Origin: Synechococcus sp. LA31
GTDB taxonomy: Bacteria > Cyanobacteriota > Cyanobacteriia > PCC-6307 > Cyanobiaceae
Direction of reading: 5' to 3'
DNA length: 64,000 nucleotides
Assembly (NCBI RefSeq): GCF_018502385.1
Contig: NZ_CP075523.1
Span: 1,922,001-1,986,000 of the forward strand
Position numbers and translations under genes: made by a program. Below the pieces are notes generated by a model. That model saw only the letters and a list, made by a program, of their open reading frames with translations. It was not told the DNA's origin and did no database searches. Below, in pieces: positions 37,795 through 47,263 of this stretch (positions are counted from its first letter, which is position 1; every line of letters begins with the position of its first letter).

Positions 37795-40203
37795 TCAGGC
37801 GGGCTCAATCGGTGCCAGGCGCGGATCGAGGATTTTGGGCGGCATTCCCTCAAACTTCACCGCGATGGAGATCTTTTCACCACTGCCGAACAGATGTGTG
37901 ACTGTTCCCATACCGAAAGACGTGTGTAGCAGGCGATCGCCAACCGCCCAGTCCTTACCACCATTACCGGCCGTGGATGTTCTGCGCCGCACCGCGTTGG
38001 CTGGCTGACCAGCCTCACCACCGGCGTTCACGTGCGTGCTTTCATCACGGTCGACCCGGGTGAGGCGATCTAAACGATTGTCTCGGCGCAGGGCTGTGCC
38101 ACCGCTGCGCGGAAGATCACCTTGCACAAGAGCCTCGGGTAGCTCGGAGAGAAACACCGACGGAATGGCTGGCTCACGCATGCCACCCCAGAGACGCCGC
38201 TCACTGGCATGGGACAGGAACAGGCGCTCCTTGGCACGGGTAATTCCCACATAGCAGAGACGACGTTCCTCCTCCATCGAGGCAGGATCATCCAAGGAGC
38301 GGTAACTGGGAAACAGACCCTGTTCCAAACCAACCAGAAAAACCACCGGAAACTCAAGACCTTTGCTGGCATGCAGGGTCATCAACGTGACCCTGTCCTG
38401 CTCGGAATCCTTACTGTCTGCATCACTAGCGAGGGCGGCTGAAGCCAGAAAATCCTCCAAAGAACCTTCGTCAGTTTCTTCTTGATATTGAAGCGCTGCG
38501 TTCACAAGCTCATTGAGATTACGGCGGCGATCTTCTGCCTCGTCGGTGCCGGCCGCAATGAGCTCCGCTAGATAACCGCTCTGCTCCATGACCAATTGCA
38601 CCATCTCAGAGGGAGCAGCTTGCTCAGAGCGTGACCGTAGCTGCTGAATCAGTTCACAAAACTGGAGCAGACCTTTCGCCGAGCGTCCACCGAGGGTGCG
38701 AACAGCTTCGGGATCGCTGACAACATCCCAAAGAGGAATACTAAGTTGATTCGAGGCATCAGTGAGGCGCTCAATCGTGGTTTTGCCGATACCGCGCTTA
38801 GGAGTATTTAAAACACGCAGCAAGCTAACGGTATCCGCAGGATTAACCAACAACTTCAAATAAGAAAGGATATCTTTGATCTCACGACGGTCGTAGAAAC
38901 GCAACCCACCAACAACAACATAAGGAATACCCCAACGCACAAGAGACTCCTCCATTGCTCTACTTTGCGCATTGGTGCGATAGAGGACAGCCATATCGCG
39001 CCAGCTCAGCTCAGGATGAGCAGCATCGAGCATGCGCATGCGATGCACGACAGCCTCAGCCTCAGCAATTTCATCATCACAGCGGGTCAAGGTAATCAGT
39101 TCACCCTCTCCGCGCGTGGGCTTCAGAACTTTATCGATCCGCTCCGTATTATGAGCAATCAGCGCATTAGCAGCCTCTAGGATGGTGGCCGTGGATCGAT
39201 AGTTATCTTCGAGCTTCACCATCGTGCCGGTCACATCATCAGCAGCGCCATCACCAAAGTCATCCTGAAATCCCATCAGAATGGTGAAGTCAGCAGCTCT
39301 GAAGCTGTAAATGCTCTGATCAGCATCGCCAACAACAAATACGGAGCGCTGTTGCCAGTCATCAAATGCCTCAGGATCTCGGCCGTCGGTCACCAATAGC
39401 TTGATCAACTCATACTGGGTACGATTGGTATCTTGGTACTCATCGACAAGTACATGCCTGAAGCGTCGGTGCCAATAATGGCGAACCTGATCATTCTGGC
39501 GCAACAGTTGCACAGGCAAAAGCAGCAGATCATCAAAGTCCAAAGCATTATTTGCAGCCAACGCACGTCGGTAGCGCCGATAGGATTCGGCCATCAGTTT
39601 GCCTCGGTGGCCACCCGCATCCTCCTCAAGCTGCTCGGGCATCCAGCCCTGATTCTTGGCATTACTGATGGCCCAGCGAACCTTTTTGGGTTCAAAACGC
39701 TTGGGATCCAAACCCAACTCTTGGGTCACAATCTCTTTCACAAGACTCTGTGCATCGCCCTCGTCGTAAATCGAGAATTGGCGTGTCCAGCTGAGCCCCT
39801 CAGGATCGCTAAGTTTATCAATATCAAAACGCAATAGACGGGCAAACAACGCATGGAAAGTGCCGATCCAAAGATCTTTGATCACTTCGCGATAAATCCG
39901 CGAGCGCAATTGGCGTTGATCAATCGGCTTGAGCGTGCTCCAGGGCTGACCAAACTGACTCTGAGCTAACTTCTGAGCGAGCAAGAGCTCAAGCCGTTCT
40001 TTCATCTCGCGTGCGGCCTTGTTGGTGAAAGTAACCGCTAGCAACTCGCCTGGATCAACACCATGATGTCCGATAAGGTGTGCGATCCGGTGGGTCAGCG
40101 CCCTGGTTTTTCCACTACCAGCGCCAGCAACCACCAGCAGCGGACCTACATGGTGATCAACAGCCCTTCGCTGGGCATCATTCAAGCCGGCGAGAAAGCT
40201 CAA
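37795..40203 (-). CDS. pcrA: UvrD/PcrA-type DNA helicase
   Basis: 802-residue superfamily 1A 3'-5' helicase for repair, replication restart and removal of proteins from DNA. Start is TTG 40203 (LSFLAGLNDAQRRAV). Motifs in order: VVAGAGSGKTRAL (Walker A), VDEYQDTN, VGDADQSIYSFRAAD, LEDNYRST, TLHASKGLEFPVVFLVGLEQGLFP and YVGITRAKERLFLS. The C-terminal AVGDRLLHTSFGMGTVTHL is the Tudor-like RNA-polymerase-binding element of PcrA. The 5' half of the gene (about 38.7-40.2 kb) is noticeably AT-richer than the 3' end. Confidence 0.95.
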   Translation of the reverse strand: MSFLAGLNDAQRRAVDHHVGPLLVVAGAGSGKTRALTHRIAHLIGHHGVDPGELLAVTFTNKAAREMKERLELLLAQKLAQSQFGQPWSTLKPIDQRQLRSRIYREVIKDLWIGTFHALFARLLRFDIDKLSDPEGLSWTRQFSIYDEGDAQSLVKEIVTQELGLDPKRFEPKKVRWAISNAKNQGWMPEQLEEDAGGHRGKLMAESYRRYRRALAANNALDFDDLLLLPVQLLRQNDQVRHYWHRRFRHVLVDEYQDTNRTQYELIKLLVTDGRDPEAFDDWQQRSVFVVGDADQSIYSFRAADFTILMGFQDDFGDGAADDVTGTMVKLEDNYRSTATILEAANALIAHNTERIDKVLKPTRGEGELITLTRCDDEIAEAEAVVHRMRMLDAAHPELSWRDMAVLYRTNAQSRAMEESLVRWGIPYVVVGGLRFYDRREIKDILSYLKLLVNPADTVSLLRVLNTPKRGIGKTTIERLTDASNQLSIPLWDVVSDPEAVRTLGGRSAKGLLQFCELIQQLRSRSEQAAPSEMVQLVMEQSGYLAELIAAGTDEAEDRRRNLNELVNAALQYQEETDEGSLEDFLASAALASDADSKDSEQDRVTLMTLHASKGLEFPVVFLVGLEQGLFPSYRSLDDPASMEEERRLCYVGITRAKERLFLSHASERRLWGGMREPAIPSVFLSELPEALVQGDLPRSGGTALRRDNRLDRLTRVDRDESTHVNAGGEAGQPANAVRRRTSTAGNGGKDWAVGDRLLHTSFGMGTVTHLFGSGEKISIAVKFEGMPPKILDPRLAPIEPA

Positions 40204-40246
40204 GAGAAAAACCTCGGCTCAACAACAAGATCAAAACGAGGCCGAT

Positions 40247-41047
40247 TCATGTCCAAACGTTGAAATCAGGGAGCATGGCCTGCAAATCCTGATTGGGTTG
40301 AGCATAAAACTCAGCCAAATGCGACAACACAGACTGCGGCACAGCATCGCGTTTCTTCCCTACATTATGAACCTTCATGCCCTCGGGCAATGGCACGTGG
40401 CGCAACCCGAGAAAAGCTTGAACTTGAGCATAGATCTCAGCGGGTTGCTGGAAGAACTCCTCACTTTTGAGCACAAGCACGCGCGATCGCTCGTAATAAG
40501 AGAGAAAAGCACTCAGCTTCTCTGCATAAAGACCGCGAGTTTTATAGAAGTTACGTGTGCCTGCCTCGGGACCTTCTGCAGAGAGGAGTGCCTCCTCCAT
40601 TGAGCGCTTTTCCAAGCCGTTGCTAACACGATGTCCATAGTGCGAAATGGCTCGCTTCACTGGATCACGCAGCATCAGAATCAAGCGTGCGTTTGGGATA
40701 TGACGATGCATCCGCTCAGCAACTTTAGGGGCACGCTGGATGTAAGCAGGAGTTGCCTCAAGCACACACTTTGGACTTCCGAGCATTTCCAGCAGCGGGA
40801 AGTAGCTGCGATACCAACCAATGCCACGATTGTAGTTGTTATCAAAGAAATGAACTTCTTTGACAGCAGAAAAAGCAACATCTGGATGATGACGCAGCCA
40901 TGCGTTCAATGTCGTAGTGCCACATTTCATGGCTCCGACTATCACAGCGTTAGGCAAAGGGCGCAAAGAAGCCGTGAGCCTATAATAAGGGAAAAGAATC
41001 TGATGAAGATAGCGGCGAAGGTGCTTGTCGCGCTTGAGCATGATCAT
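40247..41047 (-). CDS. sulfotransferase-family protein (tandem copy 1)
   Basis: 266 residues. PAPS-dependent sulfotransferase motifs: VIVGAMKCGTTTLNAWLRHHP (5'-phosphosulfate loop) at about residue 35, EATPAYIQRAP, and LRDPVKRAISHYGH (3'-phosphate-binding region) at about 125. Resembles heparan-sulfate-type carbohydrate sulfotransferases. About half or more of its residues match the next gene by eye. Eighteen bases separate the two. Sulfation of the local glycan is inferred. Base composition is lower in GC than the window average. Confidence 0.88.
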   Translation of the reverse strand: MIMLKRDKHLRRYLHQILFPYYRLTASLRPLPNAVIVGAMKCGTTTLNAWLRHHPDVAFSAVKEVHFFDNNYNRGIGWYRSYFPLLEMLGSPKCVLEATPAYIQRAPKVAERMHRHIPNARLILMLRDPVKRAISHYGHRVSNGLEKRSMEEALLSAEGPEAGTRNFYKTRGLYAEKLSAFLSYYERSRVLVLKSEEFFQQPAEIYAQVQAFLGLRHVPLPEGMKVHNVGKKRDAVPQSVLSHLAEFYAQPNQDLQAMLPDFNVWT

Positions 41048-41064
41048 GAGAAGAATAATGCTAG

Positions 41065-41862
41065 CTAAGGCCAGACTGAAAAGGAAGGCAGCAACTCAGC
41101 CAGGCGCTGGTTAGGTGCTTGGTAATACTGAGAAAGATGCTCAGTCACCTCAACGGGAATCTCGGCTTGCCGCTGGCCAACGTTGCGAGGAGAACTACCC
41201 TCGGGCAATGGGCGCTGTGAGACACCAAGGAAGTTTAGAACGGCGGCATAAATGGGCTCTGACTTAGCAAAGAAGTCTTCACTTTTGATCACCATAATTT
41301 GGTGCTCCGCGTAGAATTTACGAAACGTCTGAATCTGATCCGCATAAAGGCCTCGTGTTTTGTAAGAGTTGTCGCTGCCAACAGCCCTGCCGTAATCAGA
41401 GAGAAGGGCTTCCTCGATGGAGCGATCCTCCTCTCCATTTCTTACTCGATGCCCATAGTGGGAGATTGCTCTCTTCACAGGGTCTCGTAGCATCACAATC
41501 AAGCGGGCCTCGGGCACAAGGCGATGCATTCGCTCGGCAACCACGGAAGCGCGGAAAAGATACGCTGGGGTGGCCTCCAGCACACACTTGGCACCTAATA
41601 GTGTCTCCCAAATCGGGAAGAAGCTACGATACCAACCAGGGTCCTTTTCATAGTTCTGATCAAAGAAGTGAATCTCTTTAATTGCCGAGAAAGCAACTTC
41701 AGGATGACTACGCAACCAGGCATTCAGTGTTGTTGTCCCACATTTCATGCCACCAATAATGACTGAATTAGGGAGTGGCCGCAGGGCGGCCGTGGCACGG
41801 TAGTAGGGATAGAACGTGCGGTGCAGATGCTTCCTAATCCGCTTACTTCGTGCCAAGACCAA
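41065..41862 (-). CDS. sulfotransferase-family protein (tandem copy 2)
   Basis: 265 residues. VIIGGMKCGTTTLNAWLRSHPEVAFSAIKEIHFFD and LRDPVKRAISHYGHRVRNG repeat the copy 1 motifs nearly unchanged; EATPAY and YKTRGLYADQ are shared too. Catalytic features appear intact in both copies, so divergence in the variable positions probably reflects acceptor preference. Located 37 bases after the next upstream sulfotransferase-like gene on the same strand, consistent with one transcript. Confidence 0.88.
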   Translation of the reverse strand: MVLARSKRIRKHLHRTFYPYYRATAALRPLPNSVIIGGMKCGTTTLNAWLRSHPEVAFSAIKEIHFFDQNYEKDPGWYRSFFPIWETLLGAKCVLEATPAYLFRASVVAERMHRLVPEARLIVMLRDPVKRAISHYGHRVRNGEEDRSIEEALLSDYGRAVGSDNSYKTRGLYADQIQTFRKFYAEHQIMVIKSEDFFAKSEPIYAAVLNFLGVSQRPLPEGSSPRNVGQRQAEIPVEVTEHLSQYYQAPNQRLAELLPSFSVWP

Positions 41863-41899
41863 AGCTACACCTCAAAGCAGCAATGAGACCATTCTAACC

Positions 41900-42988
41900 T
41901 CAGTCGTGGCGAGGAGCCTCATGAAGCAAATAATCCTGCAGACGACTAAGAAGAAGTTGATCCTCAGGAGGTTCAATCAAGTCTGTGATCCGAGCCGGTG
42001 ACGAAGCATGCGAAAAATCTGTTTGTTGATCCTCGGCCTGACGGAATGACGTAGTGGCGACACCACTGAACTGCAAGCCATACTGATCAGCCAGCCAAGC
42101 AAGATCATCGGCATGGCGATCACGCACCGCCGCCAAGACCTCAGGCCGGACACGAATGGAGGAGCCGGATGAACGAGAGACCTGCGTAGACAAATTATCC
42201 CAAAGACGGGTTAGGGCACGCGCGGCATCCTGCGCCACTGAGGTAGCAAACTGAGGACTTTCGGCCATGATGCGTTGCATAGCAACGAGCTCTTCACTCG
42301 TTGCTGATCGATTCACCTCAGGCAGAACAGGCAAGGATTGCCAGATCGTGCTCGTTGACAAAGCAGCCTCAACCTGGGTCTGAAAATCGCGAACAACACA
42401 GCCGTTAACCAACTGACTGCGCTCAAACGGGCGCACGATCAAGCTCTCTCCAAACACCGAAGCCCATGTCTCAAGGCGGCGGCGCAACGCATAGCGCCAT
42501 GAGAACGGGTCAAAACGCTTGAGATCGGTTGAAAGGCGAGACCACTGTTGCAAGGCAGAGCCATACAACGATCCAGGTTCACGCACATAGCCAATCACGA
42601 CAAAGCGATCACAGCCAAGCGCTTCGAAATCATGGCGTAAGAGCTCAATACCACGGCGTGGCAGGCGCCAGAGATATTCACTCGACAACACTGCGCCTTG
42701 AGGGGAACGCCTCCAACGCGGCTGCAGGCAACGTTGAAGTACATCGCGATAGCGGCGCAGATCTCTCTCGAACTGTGCAGGATTCTGCTGGTGACGCTGA
42801 GACAAAAAGCGTGGCAACGCTTTGGGCTTGAGATAACAGCCAGCAATAAAGCCGCTGGGCAAAGGCTTTCCGTAGGGATTTGGGGGAAGCCCCCGCCAAC
42901 CGCGCCGCCAGCAAGCCTGGATCAAGCTGGCCTGTATGGCAGAAGAACCGGCTTTCGGCGAACCGATATGCAGCACTAGCGTTGTCAT
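41900..42988 (-). CDS. sulfotransferase-like protein, HIGSPKAGSS type (copy B)
   Basis: 362 residues. Starts TLVLHIGSPKAGSSAIQASLIQ, a P-loop-like PAPS-binding pattern (K-A-G-S-S) different from the tandem pair downstream. SSEYLWRLPR, GYVREPGSLYGSALQQW (equivalent to the 3'-phosphate region) and a C-terminal DDLAWLADQYGLQF follow. A paralogue of the next gene upstream. It begins inside the end of that gene (four-base overlap). Sulfotransferase activity is inferred from fold motifs only. Confidence 0.75.
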   Translation of the reverse strand: MTTLVLHIGSPKAGSSAIQASLIQACWRRGWRGLPPNPYGKPLPSGFIAGCYLKPKALPRFLSQRHQQNPAQFERDLRRYRDVLQRCLQPRWRRSPQGAVLSSEYLWRLPRRGIELLRHDFEALGCDRFVVIGYVREPGSLYGSALQQWSRLSTDLKRFDPFSWRYALRRRLETWASVFGESLIVRPFERSQLVNGCVVRDFQTQVEAALSTSTIWQSLPVLPEVNRSATSEELVAMQRIMAESPQFATSVAQDAARALTRLWDNLSTQVSRSSGSSIRVRPEVLAAVRDRHADDLAWLADQYGLQFSGVATTSFRQAEDQQTDFSHASSPARITDLIEPPEDQLLLSRLQDYLLHEAPRHD

Positions 42989-44049
42989 TGCAGGCCCTCC
43001 CGCACAACAGCCTCCAACAGGCGGTGGCGCAGTTGATCAATTAAGGCAGGATTCTGGGGAGGCTTAACGAGATCACCAAGGCCTGAAACTTGCTTAGAAA
43101 CAGGCAGACGATCAAATAGATCCAGACTATTCTTCGAACCCAAAACAATGCCGTATGTCTCTGCCAGCCAGCTGAGATCATCAGCATGCTGATTGTAGAT
43201 TAGTTTACGAACAGCAGGGCGCAAACGCAATGGGGAGCAATCTAGGCCTACGCTCTGATCTCGCAGCAAGCGATTAATTTTGGCCATATTAGACATCCAC
43301 GATAGCTCCTCTCTCCGGCTCATCGGAACAGACTTGATCAGATCCTGGACCAGCATCAAGGCCTCGACACCAAGGGATTGATTAACTCCGCCTTCCTCTG
43401 GACCATTGATGACCATCTCAAACCAACTGCTGCACTGCTGGTAGAAGTCAGCAACAACTGAGCCCTCCTTCAACTGATCGCGGTCAAAGGAGCGCACAAC
43501 AAGCTCATCGGGCCCAAATACAGATCGCCATGATTCAAGATGCAGCCTAATCTTATAGCTCCATGTCCAGGGGTTGTAAGGCGCTAGATCATCGGAGATT
43601 CGCAACCATTGCTGCAAAAAAGATCCATAAGCCGAGACAGGATCTCGGATATACACCAATACTCGAAAGCGTCGCACTCCCAATCCACTGAACCATGTGC
43701 GCAGATCCTTTATTTGCTGCTCTGAAAAACGAAACAGAAACTCAGACGAAAGAATGGCTGATTTATTTTGAGCCAGGATATCAGAGAGCAGTTCCTGATA
43801 TCGTTTAACCTCATCTTTGAACTGCAGGGGATCACGGCGATACCGCGCTGCTAGATATCGCGGCAACTGATCAACAGGTTGATAGCAAGCAGCGATAAAG
43901 CCTGAAGGCATCGGCCGGCCCAGTGGATTTGGGGGCAACAGCACTGGGCCATCACCAGGAGAACAGAGCTCAGATCTTCTCCAAAGGCTCGACTGGATCG
44001 ATGACGATCCAGCTTTCGGCGAACCAATATGAAGCAACAGATCTGTCAT
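42985..44049 (-). CDS. sulfotransferase-like protein, HIGSPKAGSS type (copy A)
   Basis: 354 residues. LLLHIGSPKAGSSSIQSSLWR, SSEFLFRFSEQQIKDLRTWF, VYIRDPVSAYGSFLQQWLR and DDLSWLAETYGIVLG give the same ordered motifs as copy B, with modest overall identity. The pair suggests tandem duplication and divergence. It overlaps the large glycosyltransferase-like gene upstream and copy B downstream by four bases each. Lower GC than flanking housekeeping genes. Acceptor unknown. Confidence 0.75.
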   Translation of the reverse strand: MTDLLLHIGSPKAGSSSIQSSLWRRSELCSPGDGPVLLPPNPLGRPMPSGFIAACYQPVDQLPRYLAARYRRDPLQFKDEVKRYQELLSDILAQNKSAILSSEFLFRFSEQQIKDLRTWFSGLGVRRFRVLVYIRDPVSAYGSFLQQWLRISDDLAPYNPWTWSYKIRLHLESWRSVFGPDELVVRSFDRDQLKEGSVVADFYQQCSSWFEMVINGPEEGGVNQSLGVEALMLVQDLIKSVPMSRREELSWMSNMAKINRLLRDQSVGLDCSPLRLRPAVRKLIYNQHADDLSWLAETYGIVLGSKNSLDLFDRLPVSKQVSGLGDLVKPPQNPALIDQLRHRLLEAVVREGLQ

Positions 44050-46037
44050 TGAAAGTAGAACGCGGGAATTGGCAACAAAGGCGGGAAAAGTTCTGATGAT
44101 GATGTTTTATCAAGATGCTCAGCATCAGGCATATGGACTCCATATTGATCTGCATACTTCAACATGAGGCCATGCAGGTTGGCAATCCGGGATTCGGTTT
44201 CGCCGCCAGTACTTCGAGCTATGCGATATTGACATCCCAGCCTTAAGAGCAAATCAATGAGCTCCGTGGAGCAGCCAGTATGTTGCCGCAACAAAAGCTC
44301 AACAATGTAAAGGTCCTGCTGGTCCTCAGGCCTAGCAGTAACCCATGGGTGGCCAATGACATTGGGCAAATGATTCATAAACTGTTCAGTCCAGCCCTTG
44401 AACAAGCCAATTGATTCAGGGGAAATAGGGCTTTTCATATCTTGACACTCACACCAGCTCAGCAGATCCGATAGCAACGCCAGTTGCAGGACTACGCTGG
44501 CAGATGGACTCGTACCTGGTAAGCGGCCAGAAAATAGGCGTCGGCGTAAAAGACGCAAACGGGGTTGCATTCCTTGCTTCCCTTCGGCAAACCAAAGCCC
44601 AACCAATTGATCAAGCAAACAAGTAGCCCGAGGAATCTGGTCAGGCTTAAGAACGATGTGACTCCAAAGAAGGTGACAATAAGCGCTAATGACTTCTTCT
44701 GTTGAAGCTTTGGGCGGGGGGCCGCCTTGATCCCACCAGTGCTGCCAGGCCAAAAGCAACTTTTCAGAAGCACCGGCCTGATATTGAAGCCATTGGCATT
44801 GAGAATCATCCAGGAGTGGGCCACTCCAGTAGCCCTGGTAAGCAGACCGGGAATTCAGATCTCCACTAGATAATAATGCCTGATTAATACTAATCTTGAT
44901 TGCTGCATTACGTGCACTATAGCGGCTCTGCTGGGATAGAACAGCTGCGGTAGACTTTGAATCACTGACCCCAGAGTGTAAACGAGCAACCCAGCCGGCC
45001 CGCGGGCAGGGAGGTGTGGGCTCGAGAGAAGGGCGCCGTGGCTGATCCCACACTTCATCCATCCAGGCATCCCAAGGGCCCTGCAAGCCAAGACGCCAAA
45101 ACATTTCGACTTTGGGACGCCTGCCATATGGGAAATCCTCATTAAAACGTTCGGATGCAGAAGCCGCAAAAACCAGCTGAGGCTCATCCCTTGGTTGAGC
45201 ATCTAGTAACGGGTCAAGCAACTGGGAGTTATCCGAAACACGAAGCATCGGTACATGGAAATAGTCCGCACTCGACTGACGCAACACAGCAGATTGCAGA
45301 GATTGCCAGCCAGATGCAGTCAGAAAGCAGTTTCCATCCCAGGGCAAGACCCAGTCAGCCCTTGCACGGCCAAGATCTAGTGCCTTATTGCGAGCCCCAT
45401 TATTATTCATAAGGTAGTTATTCTTATTGCGATACAAGGCAACTTCAAAACCCTCTCGCTGCGATCTATTCAAGCGAAGGTAGGCCTTGGAAACAAAATA
45501 ATCAGGCGATGGCAACACGTTCCAATCCCATGGAGCTGCCTTGAATGCTTCCATCTCAAACGGGATCACATCGTAACCATATCCATAAGATTCAAGAACA
45601 TCAATCAGTCCTTGCAACTTGCTTTGATCACGGATTCGGTTTAACAACCAACGCTTTTCACATCCCTCAAACTGAGACTCATGCTCCAATATAAAGCGAA
45701 GGTTTGCCAAGCTCTGTCCCTCGTTATGGCGTGGATAGAGATCATTCCCAATAATTCGATACAGCACAAAGCGTGAGCCCCGGTCTTCGGCAGTCAAGAG
45801 ATCTGTCGGATCAGATCCTCTAGAAGTGGGAACCAAGGCTTGAGACCTTGAGGTAGACGCTTTGAACTGTGAGGTAGATCTCAAGAGCCAACGACGCTTC
45901 ACCCACCTGCCACTACGTTTTGCAAATGTCTGAGCTCGCCGTTTAGCTTTTGTTACGCGCAATAGTGCCTTTTCAGGGCTATCGAGCAGGCGATCAAGGT
46001 TTGCTTGGATAAACCGGTGATATGGCATCAGGATCAA
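44046..46037 (-). CDS. large glycosyltransferase-like protein of unusual type
   Basis: 663 residues. A basic N-terminal stretch (residues 1-75), then a GT-A-like region: RFVLYRIIGNDLYPRHNEGQSLANL (about residues 88-112), a YRNKNNYLMNNNGARNKALD run, then LGRARADWVLPWDGNCFLT, where WDGN may act as the metal-binding motif, and YGRRPKVEMFWRLGLQGPWDAW. The last 280 residues are helical and unfamiliar (IPRATCLLDQLVGLWF). No membrane segment is obvious. It sits between a GT4 and the sulfotransferase-like pair with four-base overlaps at each end. Confidence 0.6.
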   Translation of the reverse strand: MILMPYHRFIQANLDRLLDSPEKALLRVTKAKRRAQTFAKRSGRWVKRRWLLRSTSQFKASTSRSQALVPTSRGSDPTDLLTAEDRGSRFVLYRIIGNDLYPRHNEGQSLANLRFILEHESQFEGCEKRWLLNRIRDQSKLQGLIDVLESYGYGYDVIPFEMEAFKAAPWDWNVLPSPDYFVSKAYLRLNRSQREGFEVALYRNKNNYLMNNNGARNKALDLGRARADWVLPWDGNCFLTASGWQSLQSAVLRQSSADYFHVPMLRVSDNSQLLDPLLDAQPRDEPQLVFAASASERFNEDFPYGRRPKVEMFWRLGLQGPWDAWMDEVWDQPRRPSLEPTPPCPRAGWVARLHSGVSDSKSTAAVLSQQSRYSARNAAIKISINQALLSSGDLNSRSAYQGYWSGPLLDDSQCQWLQYQAGASEKLLLAWQHWWDQGGPPPKASTEEVISAYCHLLWSHIVLKPDQIPRATCLLDQLVGLWFAEGKQGMQPRLRLLRRRLFSGRLPGTSPSASVVLQLALLSDLLSWCECQDMKSPISPESIGLFKGWTEQFMNHLPNVIGHPWVTARPEDQQDLYIVELLLRQHTGCSTELIDLLLRLGCQYRIARSTGGETESRIANLHGLMLKYADQYGVHMPDAEHLDKTSSSELFPPLLPIPAFYFQ

Positions 46038-47263
46038 TCCTTCTTGGCGGCGACAAGAGTATGGCTGAGGTGTTCCATCATAGACTTGGTTCGCGCGTCA
46101 TAACTGCACCAATCCGGAAGTGCTTCAAGGGATACAGATCGGGCTGCAACTACACTTTCTGATAACTGCAGCGAAGCATCAACTGCAGCCAGGAACGACG
46201 AATAATCAGGACACAACTGAGCCAAAGAGCCATACTCTGCTAGGGCTGGGAGATTTGATGACACTACAGGCACACCAGCTGCTAAATACTCAAAGAACTT
46301 CATTGGAAACATCGATCGAGTATATGCGTTCATGGGGCAAGGAAGAAGCGCCAGATCAAAACCACAGAGATAGTTGGGCAGCTCCCCATAGGGGCGTGGA
46401 CCAAACAAGTGCACATTGGTCAGCCCCATCAGCTCTGTTAAATCTGTATCAGGATCTCCCTCACCGATGCGGCCAATAAGCACGAGCTGACAGTCAGAGC
46501 GATGACGTGCTAATCGAACTAGTAGAGCAATATCAAGCTTGTATCCACTTACTGCACCAATAAAGCCAAGACGCGGGCCAGGAGGGAGTGCCTGTAGGTC
46601 TGGCGCCACAGGCAATGCGTTATCTCGAGCTTGAGCGAAATGCTCAACGTCAGCAACATTAGGGTCAAAGCGGGTATGAGGATTCAATCGACCGCGGCTC
46701 TCCAGCAATGCTGGTGAAGTCACGAAAATCTGATCGCACGCTCTACATAAACGCTCTTCTTCACGCGCAATCAGAGCAGAAGGCATGCAAGGCTGCGCAA
46801 CCAGATCATCGACACAGTGATAAACAGTCTGCCGAAAACCACTAGGAAGAAGAGGAAGTAATTGACCAATCAGCGGATTATATGTCCACAGGAGATCAGA
46901 ACTAAGATTTAAACTGCGCTGCCATAATCGAAGGAAGCTTCTAAATACAAAGCCGTTGAGCCAACGCTGAAAGCTGGTTCGTGGCGCCGGCATTAATAAA
47001 GGCGACCAAACCCACAACCTGGGAGCAACGCGACGGGGTGGTTTAAGACCATGACGTATTCTTTTCCAGACTCTACGAAGATCCTGAGCCTCCATGCGCG
47101 GGGATCTCAGGCCCAAAGATTCCACGTAGAGAACTCTGTGACCTAACCTCGCCATTGCGGAAGCCACATGCTGCTTGTTCGTCCAGAAAGGGTGATCCCA
47201 ATCAGCTGTGGACACGAGGATGATGTCTCGAGTCAATTCGCTGTTCATAACCAACGGCTTCAC
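46034..47263 (-). CDS. family 4-type glycosyltransferase
   Basis: 409-residue GT-B-fold protein. N-terminal half: SAMARLGHRVLYVESLGL; the linker contains IGFIGAVSGYKLDIALLVRLA (start of the donor domain) and FGPRPYGELPNYLCGFDLALLP; then SMFPMKFFEYLAAGVPVVSS, the nucleotide-sugar site. Matches the group of GT4 enzymes involved in capsule and slime synthesis. Overlaps the ABC exporter gene upstream and the large GT-like gene downstream by four bases each. Confidence 0.88.
   Translation of the reverse strand: MKPLVMNSELTRDIILVSTADWDHPFWTNKQHVASAMARLGHRVLYVESLGLRSPRMEAQDLRRVWKRIRHGLKPPRRVAPRLWVWSPLLMPAPRTSFQRWLNGFVFRSFLRLWQRSLNLSSDLLWTYNPLIGQLLPLLPSGFRQTVYHCVDDLVAQPCMPSALIAREEERLCRACDQIFVTSPALLESRGRLNPHTRFDPNVADVEHFAQARDNALPVAPDLQALPPGPRLGFIGAVSGYKLDIALLVRLARHRSDCQLVLIGRIGEGDPDTDLTELMGLTNVHLFGPRPYGELPNYLCGFDLALLPCPMNAYTRSMFPMKFFEYLAAGVPVVSSNLPALAEYGSLAQLCPDYSSFLAAVDASLQLSESVVAARSVSLEALPDWCSYDARTKSMMEHLSHTLVAAKKD

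Noticed and set aside
40211-40241. Possible terminator (CCTCG...CGAGG then T run on the minus strand) before pcrA
   Set aside because: Only five base pairs with a loop of about twenty bases; it also overlaps the likely ribosome site of pcrA.
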